5,892 nucleotides of DNA, from positions 82,963-88,854 of the forward strand of contig CP070749.1 in NCBI GenBank assembly GCA_020348365.1, written 5' to 3'. Under the pieces are notes generated by a model. It saw nothing but the letters and a program-made list of their open reading frames with translations. It had not been told where the DNA came from and did no database searches. The position numbers and the translations under genes are program-made. Source of the stretch: Candidatus Bathyarchaeota archaeon. Lineage in GTDB: Archaea; Thermoproteota; Bathyarchaeia; Bathyarchaeales; Bathyarchaeaceae. This document shows, piece after piece, positions 1 to 4,655 of the stretch; position 1 is the stretch's first letter; every line of letters starts with the position of its first letter.

Positions 1-219
1 ACTTTCGCATTCAAAGTGAAGAACATGCCTGATGACAAGGTAGCTGGACGCCTCTGGACTGACGGAGGCATTGCAACACGTGCCGAAGATTATTATTCAC
101 GAGCTTTGGAATCCTACAACCAGCAAACAATGATCCGAATTAGCTTAGTCCACTACAACACTTTAGAAGAGATCGGCATCTTCTTGAAGACCTTGAACAA
201 GATTTGTGAATCAATATGA
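1..219 (+). CDS. Class V aminotransferase / cysteine desulfurase-like protein, C-terminal part (5' end outside window)
   Basis: The open frame runs in from the window edge and gives the last 72 residues of a PLP-dependent class V aminotransferase-fold protein. The end of the chain carries the pattern IRISLVHYNTLEEIGIFLKTL (local residues 45-65), typical of the small C-terminal domain of SufS/NifS relatives (R-x-S/G-x-x-x-YNT-x-x-E-I). It is closest in style to the 'cysteine desulfurase-like' subfamily whose members read VHYNT. In SufS the catalytic cysteine sits in RTGHHC. The matching segment here is RAEDYY (local 27-32), so tyrosine occupies the cysteine position and classical desulfurase chemistry is doubtful. 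The PLP lysine lies upstream and cannot be checked. The stop is followed by T-rich DNA (224-240) that may help end transcription. The family call is fairly firm; the substrate is unknown. Confidence 0.8.
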   Translation, partial: TFAFKVKNMPDDKVAGRLWTDGGIATRAEDYYSRALESYNQQTMIRISLVHYNTLEEIGIFLKTLNKICESI

Positions 220-298
220 CATCTTTGGGTTTGGGCTTAATGCTTGCATGTGCTGAAAGAGTTAATGAGACAAACATGTACATCTAGATGAACAGCTT

Positions 299-517
299 AT
301 GCGAATTGAACCATTTGGGTGCGGGCTTCGGCACTTCTCGCTCATGCTATTGCTACTCATGATTCCAACACTTCTGATAGTTATACTCTACAGAAGAAAA
401 CAGGGCATGCATAAACGGGAGGAGCTATGTTGGGAGCGTCTGAGGGCGTGTATCACTGTAAGTGTCCAAACTGTAAGCATAGATGGGAGGTTCCAGCCCA
501 TGAGTGGTTCCTGCTGA
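299..517 (+). CDS. Possible small single-pass membrane peptide (weak)
   Basis: This is a 72-codon ATG frame whose first part reads like a membrane anchor: a hydrophobic run at residues 14-30 (Leu/Ile-rich) is followed at once by the positive stretch YRRKQ, as expected for a helix with a cytoplasmic end. The second half has no recognisable character and overlaps the zinc-ribbon gene at 427 in another frame. No convincing TATA box or Shine-Dalgarno precedes 299. It may be chance, or the anchor half of a once-fused membrane/zinc-ribbon protein separated by a frameshift near 412-426. I do not recognise a family. Confidence 0.22.
   Translation: MRIEPFGCGLRHFSLMLLLLMIPTLLIVILYRRKQGMHKREELCWERLRACITVSVQTVSIDGRFQPMSGSC
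381..387 (+). promoter_or_regulatory. Candidate TATA box for the zinc-ribbon gene at 427
   Basis: TTATACT is centred near 384. The usual archaeal spacing of about 26 bp would place transcription start near 410, leaving a leader of about 17 nt that contains the purine-rich GGGAGGAG before the ATG. The match to the consensus is partial. Confidence 0.35.
417..424 (+). promoter_or_regulatory. Shine-Dalgarno-like site for the gene at 427
   Basis: GGGAGGAG lies just ahead of the ATG at 427; the GGAGG core ends 4 nt before the start codon. An in-frame stop (TAA, 412-414) directly upstream makes this ATG the first possible start, so the site and the stop together fix the start. Confidence 0.5.
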
Positions 518-609
518 ACGTGACCACTGGAAAACATCCACACAGTCCCAAATGCAACAGGCGGAGAATACTCTGGAGGGGACCCTCCAGGGAGAATCAT
601 ATCCCATAG
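427..609 (+). CDS. Small zinc-ribbon-like protein (60 aa), function unknown
   Basis: A 60-residue protein with the metal-binding pattern HCKCPNCKHRW (residues 10-20; Cys11, Cys13, Cys16, His18) and a later HPHSPKC segment (37-43; Cys43), followed by a basic tail with Arg45-47. The CPNC knuckle followed by an aromatic residue, and a later Cys with nearby His, look like a single small zinc ribbon, probably for nucleic-acid or protein binding; this is inference. The start is supported by an in-frame stop at 412-414, a GGGAGGAG ribosome site and a TATA-like element at 381-387. The 3' part of the gene contains a perfect inverted repeat (573-590). It stands alone between the aminotransferase-like gene and the opposite-strand HNH gene. 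I do not recognise a named family; a fusion to the hydrophobic frame upstream is a less likely alternative. Confidence 0.55.
   Translation: MLGASEGVYHCKCPNCKHRWEVPAHEWFLLNVTTGKHPHSPKCNRRRILWRGPSRENHIP
573..590. repeat. Perfect 8-bp inverted repeat, CTGGAGGG / CCCTCCAG
   Basis: CTGGAGGG (573-580) and its exact reverse complement (583-590) are separated by only GA. With 571 and 592 the arms extend by a G-T wobble and a further C-G pair. It lies inside the last codons of the 427 gene. The very short centre is more like a protein-binding palindrome than a stable RNA hairpin, and there is no T-tract after it, so it is not a convincing terminator. Confidence 0.5.
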
Positions 610-681
610 AAGGCAGATAAGATCCTATTCCCTGATATGAACTCCATGCATGGCGAATATACGAATGCGCAAAGGAACAGA

Positions 682-1035
682 CTATCTCTTGTAGAAGCTG
701 GACTTGTCTAGGCTCTCGGCAACTTCCTCAGCAAAAAGCTTTCTACGTTTTTCACACAATCGTTCGATTACTCCGAAGTGGCATTTCGGGCAGAGTAGGA
801 TAAGGTTATCCATTTCGTTGTTTCCGGGATTACCATCTATGTGATGTATAAGAGGGTTCGAGTCTTCTGTTAACTCCACAGTACAATTCAAACCAAGCTT
901 GTAGCCTTCGCATTTAGCGCCTGATCTCCGACTTAATTTCTGCAGTAGCTCTGGAACGCTTGCCCGCTTCTTCTCTTTTCCCATGACCTTTCTCATACTC
1001 GAGAAGACCTTTCTTAAGCTTTTAGCCCCGCCCAT
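682..1035 (-). CDS. Small HNH-domain protein (putative HNH nuclease)
   Basis: A 117-residue protein whose C-terminal two thirds form an HNH (beta-beta-alpha metal) domain. Cys42 and Cys51 (one pair of zinc ligands) precede the core PLIHHIDGNPGNN (61-73; His64/His65 give the metal-binding and catalytic histidine), then NLILLCPKCH (77-86; Asn77 and the CPKCH knuckle, Cys82/Cys85/His86). All key positions are present, so a divalent-metal DNA nicking or cutting activity is plausible. No restriction, intein, integrase or phage gene lies beside it. The first 40 residues are basic and probably bind DNA. The start is uncertain. The ATG at 1035 gives the longest form. However, a TATA-like CTAAAAG on this strand (1019-1025) lies about 26 bp before Met14 (ATG at 996), which would give a leaderless 104-residue form. 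The HNH assignment is firm; the biological role is unknown. Confidence 0.8.
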   Translation of the reverse strand: MGGAKSLRKVFSSMRKVMGKEKKRASVPELLQKLSRRSGAKCEGYKLGLNCTVELTEDSNPLIHHIDGNPGNNEMDNLILLCPKCHFGVIERLCEKRRKLFAEEVAESLDKSSFYKR

Positions 1036-1152
1036 GCATGCTATGCTTCAGCTGACACCGACACTGGGCCCTTCTTCTGTGAAGCCCGTTTAGTTTCTAG
1101 TGGGGGTTAACCGGTCTTGGCCAGTGTTAAATGCTAGTATTTACGCGTCAAC

Positions 1153-1161
1153 GGCTATAAG
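1153..1161 (+). promoter_or_regulatory. TATA box for the wHTH gene at 1183
   Basis: GGCTATAAG is centred near 1157, about 26 bp before the TTG at 1183. This is the spacing expected if transcription begins at the start codon, i.e. a leaderless mRNA. It supports the TTG start although TTG is a weak initiator and no Shine-Dalgarno is visible. Confidence 0.5.
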
Positions 1162-1182
1162 AGAGAAAACTGTAGTTCTCTA

Positions 1183-2013
1183 TTGAGAGTAGAATCATTG
1201 TTTAGAAGGAATGGTTTGAAGAGGCTTGTTTTGCAGTGTGTTAGTGAGTTGGGGTCGGCCAGCTGTAGAAACGTTGTGAGAGGGCTGAGCCATCGGGAAG
1301 TTTCACGTTCGCGAGAGAATGTTGGCATGACCTTGTTGAGGTGTAGGAAGCAGGGATTAGTAGATGCGAGGGTGCGCAAGCGTGGGAGAGTTCGCGAATA
1401 CATCTACACGATCACTGAGAGGGGAAGGAAGCGACTTGAGTACTACTTCGCGACTGGTTCGGAAGTAGACTGGGTCAGAGTCGATCTTGATGCGATCGTC
1501 AAGTCTGCAGAGAATGACGCGGATCCACTTATGCTTCTTGGCTCTTGGTCTTTTAGTAACGCAAATAGTATATGCAGCGACACCTGGCAGACTGATGTCT
1601 TCTCAAATGCGAAGCAAATCGAACGTCTATCTACTGCTCTCCTCAAGAGCAGACCTGAATTTGTTATTGCGTTCGCCGCGCAGAGAGTGCTCAGCCAGAT
1701 TAGGCCTTCGACGCTGAAGAGGATTACAGACCTGACCCACGAATCACCTAAAGGCGGGCTATATTCAAGGGTGATGAAAGATACAGAATCGAAACTTGAA
1801 GGGATAGGGCGATCTGAACCGCCTATCATCGAGGATCTTGTCAACCTAGCCATTATTAAGCTGCATGATATGAATCTTGGTCAGTACATTCTCTATTGCA
1901 TGTGGAAGGACGAGAAAGGAGAGAAGGAAAGGTACAAGCGTCTTTACGACGCGCGCGCAGAAAAATCTGATCCTGAGAATGCTCAGTTAGCAGCTCCGAT
2001 TCCTATTCCGTAA
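1183..2013 (+). CDS. Winged helix-turn-helix DNA-binding protein with long uncharacterised C-terminal region
   Basis: A 276-residue protein. Residues about 10-90 read as a winged helix: a first helix (GLKRLVLQCVSELG), a second around 26-35, a recognition-helix region (about 38-58) rich in Arg/Ser, and a wing ending in YTITERGRKRLEYY (75-88), the pattern seen at the end of PadR/MarR-like domains. This points to a transcription regulator. Residues about 95-255 are mainly helical, contain many charged residues, show no membrane segment or catalytic motif, and match no family I know; they could be a dimerisation or sensor module. The C-terminus ends in a Pro/Ile-rich tail. The TTG start is placed by the TATA box 26 bp upstream and by an in-frame stop at 1135; TTG at 1198 is a shorter alternative. 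A (CG)4 run at 1950-1958 lies in frame. trmI follows after 30 bp but has its own TATA-like site, so co-transcription is optional. Confidence 0.75.
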   Translation: MRVESLFRRNGLKRLVLQCVSELGSASCRNVVRGLSHREVSRSRENVGMTLLRCRKQGLVDARVRKRGRVREYIYTITERGRKRLEYYFATGSEVDWVRVDLDAIVKSAENDADPLMLLGSWSFSNANSICSDTWQTDVFSNAKQIERLSTALLKSRPEFVIAFAAQRVLSQIRPSTLKRITDLTHESPKGGLYSRVMKDTESKLEGIGRSEPPIIEDLVNLAIIKLHDMNLGQYILYCMWKDEKGEKERYKRLYDARAEKSDPENAQLAAPIPIP

Positions 2014-2016
2014 CGC

Positions 2017-2022
2017 TATTAT
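2017..2022 (+). promoter_or_regulatory. Candidate TATA box for trmI
   Basis: TATTAT is centred near 2020, about 25 bp before the TTG/GTG start pair at 2044/2047, again fitting a leaderless transcript. The match is modest and the position lies just after the stop of the upstream gene. Confidence 0.35.
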
Positions 2023-2043
2023 CTCCCCATCTAGCAAAGACGC

Positions 2044-2829
2044 TTGGTGCATTCTGCCTTGCCCCAGAGAATCCATGAGGGTGAAGACATTCTCCTCTAC
2101 CTCGACAGAAAGAGAACATACCTCATCAAGGTTGAGGAGGGAAAGAGCTTCCACACGCACAAGGGCTTCATCCAGCTGGACGAACTCATCGGAAAGGACT
2201 ATGGAACCCGAATAGCGAGCAGCGCGAACGTGGAGTTTGTGGCGCTGAAGCCTACGCTCAGAGACTACGTCCTCAAGATACGGAGAAGAACACAGATAAC
2301 CTATCCGAAGGACATAGCCCTCATACTCATGTTCAGCAACGCTGGCCCAGGCAGTCAGATAGTGGAATCCGGAACAGGCGCCGGCGCCCTGACAACAGCC
2401 ATTGCCTATCACATCCGCCCAACAGGGCACGTCTACACCTACGAGATTAGGCCAGAATTTATCGAGTTAGCCGAGAAGAACCTTGAACGTGCTGGCGTTT
2501 CGGAATACGTAACCATCAAGAACAAGGACGTGACTGAAGGAATCGATGAGACGGAGATGGACGCTGTCCTTCTGGACCTGGCAACGCCATGGCTCGTCAT
2601 ACCACACGCGTACAAAGCTCTAGGGGGAAGCGGGCTCCTCGTCTCCTTCAGCCCCACTATAGATCAGGTTCAGAAGACAGCTGAAGCCCTGAAGGAGAGC
2701 GGCTTCGTGGACATCCAGACCATAGAGTGTCTCATGAGGGGGATGCAGACCGAAAGGGGAAAGACGCGGCCCCAGACTCTTATGACTGCCCACACTGGCT
2801 ACATAACACACGCGAGAAAAGCCCTCTAA
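2044..2829 (+). CDS. trmI: tRNA (adenine-N1)-methyltransferase, TrmI family
   Basis: A 261-residue SAM-dependent methyltransferase that forms 1-methyladenosine in the T-loop of tRNA (position 58; some archaeal members also modify 57), stabilising tRNA. The N-terminal part (about 9-75) is the small beta-rich domain of TrmI, ending in RRRTQITYPKD (80-90), the conserved linker with QITYPKD. The Rossmann domain follows: motif I ESGTGAG (108-114), an acidic SAM-ribose contact in YEIR (Glu134), and LLDLATPW (176-183) with the catalytic aspartate Asp178. The C-terminus keeps the family's RPQTLMTAHTGYI (242-254). Length fits archaeal homologues (about 250-260). An in-frame TAG at 2032 makes TTG 2044 the first possible start; GTG 2047 is equally possible. 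It is the best identified gene here and the main support for an archaeal origin. It may be transcribed alone or with the upstream wHTH gene. Confidence 0.95.
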   Translation: MVHSALPQRIHEGEDILLYLDRKRTYLIKVEEGKSFHTHKGFIQLDELIGKDYGTRIASSANVEFVALKPTLRDYVLKIRRRTQITYPKDIALILMFSNAGPGSQIVESGTGAGALTTAIAYHIRPTGHVYTYEIRPEFIELAEKNLERAGVSEYVTIKNKDVTEGIDETEMDAVLLDLATPWLVIPHAYKALGGSGLLVSFSPTIDQVQKTAEALKESGFVDIQTIECLMRGMQTERGKTRPQTLMTAHTGYITHARKAL

Positions 2830-2832
2830 ATG

Positions 2833-2845
2833 CTTGGAAGCCAAG
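2833..2845. terminator. Short hairpin between convergent genes, possible bidirectional terminator
   Basis: CTTGG-AAG-CCAAG is a perfect 5-bp inverted repeat with a 3-nt loop, lying between the stop of trmI and the stop of the opposite-strand membrane gene. On the + strand a moderately T-rich stretch (2847-2868) follows. The stem is short, so this is only a suggestion. Confidence 0.25.
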
Positions 2846-2849
2846 GATT

Positions 2850-3143
2850 CTACTGTATTCTTCTCTTGAAGTAGAGAGAGACACCGAAGGCGGAGACAAA
2901 GCTTATGGCAAATATCAGTCCTGTGTTGAGTGGGGTTGAGAGAACCACTGCTGCATCAGCGTCTTCCAGAGTCTGCAGGCTTTCAACATCTGCTCTGCCA
3001 CGCAGATACATGTCATCTTGGAGAAAGGTGTAGCAGCCTTGACCAGACATCTTCGGGGTGAAAACGAGCACAGGAAGCACAGCCACTGTACCTAACAGAA
3101 TCGCGATTGCTAAGTAAGCCGCTGTCTTTTCCATTATTGTCAT
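2850..3143 (-). CDS. Small membrane protein with two transmembrane helices, function unknown
   Basis: A 97-residue protein with a hydrophobic helix at about 7-29 and a second at about 72-92, followed by the basic end KRRIQ. The charge pattern suggests both ends are cytoplasmic and the 40-residue acidic middle part (about 31-70, one cysteine at 37) faces outside. No known motif is visible. The start may be ATG 3143 or the second ATG at 3134: a GGAG on the coding strand (3146-3149) is 2 nt from the first and 11 nt from the second. A TATA-like TTCTAAAATG (3187-3196) would put transcription start near 3165. It lies downstream of, and in the same direction as, the membrane-anchored regulator (3211-3660), so a functional link is possible but unproven. 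Confidence 0.6.
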   Translation of the reverse strand: MTIMEKTAAYLAIAILLGTVAVLPVLVFTPKMSGQGCYTFLQDDMYLRGRADVESLQTLEDADAAVVLSTPLNTGLIFAISFVSAFGVSLYFKRRIQ

Positions 3144-3186
3144 GTCTCCAAGGCTAATAGAGGAGATAGCCCGTTCTTAAGTCTAC

Positions 3187-3196
3187 ATTTTAGAAC
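3187..3196 (-). promoter_or_regulatory. Candidate TATA box for the two-helix membrane protein
   Basis: Reading on the minus strand, TTCTAAAATG lies about 45-50 bp before ATG 3143, giving a predicted leader of about 20 nt that contains the GGAG element and one side of a GGCTA/TAGCC inverted repeat (3152-3156, 3167-3171). The match is modest. Confidence 0.3.
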
Positions 3197-3210
3197 AGTC
3201 TGTCTCGCTT

Positions 3211-3660
3211 TCAGTATGGTCTTTGCCTCCAAAGCTTCAGTGTTTCAAACCATAAGATAACGCAGGCTATGGAGCTGAAGGTGAGAGCAAATAGGTTGGG
3301 GATATAACCGTACCAGCCGCAGAAGATGAGATAAATAATCAGCATGGTTGTAAGCAGGACTGAATAGAATAAGTAGCGGGGAATCAGGAAGCGACCCAGC
3401 TTGGTGAAGAACCTAAGGATACCCACGTCAACCTGCTGAATCAGGAAATACTCGCCGGTGCTGCTCTTATCAACCAGGCCCAAGTCGAGAAGCTTGTTCA
3501 AGTGATGAGAGGCAACGCTTGGACTCGAGAACCCAAGAGAACGCTGAACCTCACGGACACCAGCTCTAGCACTGGAAGAGCCAAGCAGATACCAGTACAC
3601 CAGCAGAGTCTTCCCCCTCATCTCCGCCTCTATCACCGCCGAATCGGAAACGTCAACCAT
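3211..3660 (-). CDS. ArsR-like winged-helix regulator with two C-terminal transmembrane helices
   Basis: A 149-residue protein. Residues about 10-75 form an ArsR-type winged helix: a helix around MRGKTLLVYWYL (14-25), then REVQRSLGF (36-44), the recognition helix SSPSVASHHLNKLLDLGLV (45-63), and a wing ending in GEYFLI (69-74). Two hydrophobic segments follow (about 95-114 and 120-140), so the DNA-binding domain is anchored to the membrane, facing the cytoplasm. Such membrane-tethered regulators are widespread in archaea, with mostly unknown signals. The longest frame begins with GTG at 3690, but the TATA element (3691-3700) abuts that codon. Transcription would therefore start near 3667, inside that frame. 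ATG 3660 is thus chosen, with a leader of only a few nucleotides. It is divergent from the NUDIX gene and shares its TATA element, so it may control that pair and itself. Confidence 0.85.
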   Translation of the reverse strand: MVDVSDSAVIEAEMRGKTLLVYWYLLGSSSARAGVREVQRSLGFSSPSVASHHLNKLLDLGLVDKSSTGEYFLIQQVDVGILRFFTKLGRFLIPRYLFYSVLLTTMLIIYLIFCGWYGYIPNLFALTFSSIACVILWFETLKLWRQRPY

Positions 3661-3690
3661 CAAACTCGCCAAGAATAGTCTGTTGCCCAC

Positions 3691-3700
3691 ATATTTAAAA
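3691..3700. promoter_or_regulatory. Shared, near-palindromic TATA element of divergent promoters
   Basis: ATATTTAAAA contains the palindromic core TTTAAA. On the + strand it is centred about 27 bp before ATG 3724 (NUDIX); on the - strand it lies about the same distance before a start site near 3667, just ahead of ATG 3660 of the regulator. A TBP bound here could serve either direction, with TFB-contact sequences deciding orientation. Confidence 0.6.
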
Positions 3701-3723
3701 TCCGATAGACAGAATATGCATGT

Positions 3724-4146
3724 ATGATGACATCTTCAGGAGAAGTTGAAGTCGTGGTTGGGGTGTTCCTCAAGAGAAATCAGTTTCTAGTTGAACGTCG
3801 CGGATTCGAAGAGGAGATTGATCCGGGTATCGTGTGTCTGCCCGGAGGTCATGTCAGAAAACGTGAAAGCAGAGAGGAAGCATTGAAGCGAGAGATGTTG
3901 GAGGAGCTAGGCATCTCGGTGAAGAAGTTTAGATTCATCTGTAGGAACTCCTACGTGGCCAGTAACGGTGAGAGACAGAACGCATACTGCTATCTCATCA
4001 CTGATTATGAAGGAAAGCCAACGTGCAAGTCTGCTCAGGAGATCTTCTGGGAAGACAACATTGAAGACCTGAGCCTGGAGGTTGACAGGAAGACCATAAA
4101 GAGATTGAAGGAGCTGGGAGCTTCAGATAGGGCCAAAAGCGAGTGA
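3724..4146 (+). CDS. NUDIX hydrolase
   Basis: A 140-residue protein with a complete NUDIX box from Gly42 to Ile64: GX5E (Gly42, Glu48), then REMLEELGI (56-64), fitting GX5EX7REUXEEXGU without mismatch. The glutamates 57, 60 and 61 would bind the divalent metal. These enzymes hydrolyse nucleoside diphosphates linked to another group (damaged dNTPs, ADP-ribose, dinucleoside polyphosphates, sugars); the substrate cannot be read from the sequence. Residues 8-40 form the usual first beta strands (VEVVVGVFL) and CLPGG leads into the box. The ATG at 3724 lies about 27 bp after the TATA centre, so the mRNA is probably leaderless; a second ATG follows at once. The next gene (DUF3795) starts 7 bp after the stop, indicating an operon. 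The divergent membrane-anchored regulator is a candidate controller. Confidence 0.93.
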   Translation: MMTSSGEVEVVVGVFLKRNQFLVERRGFEEEIDPGIVCLPGGHVRKRESREEALKREMLEELGISVKKFRFICRNSYVASNGERQNAYCYLITDYEGKPTCKSAQEIFWEDNIEDLSLEVDRKTIKRLKELGASDRAKSE

Positions 4147-4153
4147 TCAGAGC

Positions 4154-4639
4154 TTGTCTGAGAAAGGTGAAGCGCCATTACTGGGAATCTGTGGAGTCTA
4201 CTGCGGAGCCTGTACGACTTATCGTGCCTACAACGACAACGATCAGGCGCTCATAGAGTGGGAGATCAAGACTTGTATGCCTCGCGATGAGATATACTGC
4301 AGAGGCTGTCTTTCAGATCTTGTCAACGAATGGTGTTCCAACTGCGACTTTAGAAAGTGCGCAAGAGTAAGGGGTATTGTTTACTGCTTTGAATGTGCAG
4401 AGTTCCCATGCAAGAAACTGGTTGATTTCAGCAAGACGAGAGCCCACCGAGTTCTCGGCCTCGGCAACCTGAAGCGACTGAGAGAGATAAGCATGGAGGA
4501 GTGGCTGAGGGAGCAAGAGAAACGATGGGCTTGCCCCACATGCGGTAAGAAGCTGCACTGGTACAGTGAAGAATGCCCTGATTGCGGAACTAAGGTTATC
4601 AGCGCAACTCGAGAAGCGGCTTCACTATCTCAACCTTGA
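4154..4639 (+). CDS. DUF3795-family cysteine-rich protein with C-terminal zinc ribbon
   Basis: A 161-residue protein beginning with GICGVYCGACTTYRAY (11-26), the hallmark of DUF3795. It has 16 cysteines: 13, 17, 20, 41, 49, 52, 61, 64, 69, 78, 81 and 86 in the DUF3795 part, and CPTC (127-130) plus CPDC (141-144) in a C-terminal zinc ribbon. The spacing suggests metal or iron-sulfur binding in the first part; the family's activity is unknown. No membrane segment or signal is present, so it is cytosolic. The TTG at 4154 starts 7 bp after the NUDIX stop, and no own promoter is visible, so it is probably translated from the NUDIX mRNA. The start is not certain, since the frame is open upstream into the NUDIX gene, but the conserved block begins only 10 residues in, as is common for the family. 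Confidence 0.88.
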   Translation: MSEKGEAPLLGICGVYCGACTTYRAYNDNDQALIEWEIKTCMPRDEIYCRGCLSDLVNEWCSNCDFRKCARVRGIVYCFECAEFPCKKLVDFSKTRAHRVLGLGNLKRLREISMEEWLREQEKRWACPTCGKKLHWYSEECPDCGTKVISATREAASLSQP

Positions 4640-4655
4640 GAGCCAGAAGGGCTGG

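Noticed and set aside
850..870. GGTTCGAGTC resembling a tRNA T-loop
   Set aside because: The flanks do not pair into a T stem, no acceptor or anticodon arm fits, and the bases encode conserved HNH residues on the other strand.
1060..1120. Possible hairpins (GGGC...GCCC, GGTTAACC) between the HNH and wHTH genes
   Set aside because: Stems are short and interrupted, with no T-tract or conserved RNA motif; likely chance.
1443..1853. 136-codon minus-strand frame opposite the wHTH gene
   Set aside because: Shadow of the coding frame on the other strand; low-complexity Ser-rich product with no family features and no promoter.
1950..1958. Second CG tract (CG)4, inside the wHTH gene
   Set aside because: It is short, in frame, and the reading frame continues for 18 codons with no sign of a shift; only notable as similar to the tract in the DUF362 gene.
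1987..2430. 147-codon minus-strand frame opposite trmI
   Set aside because: Lies antisense to highly conserved TrmI residues; product shows no recognisable domain.
3724..3730. ATGATGA resembling a C box of a C/D guide RNA
   Set aside because: It is the double start codon of the NUDIX gene, and no properly spaced D', C' and D boxes were seen.
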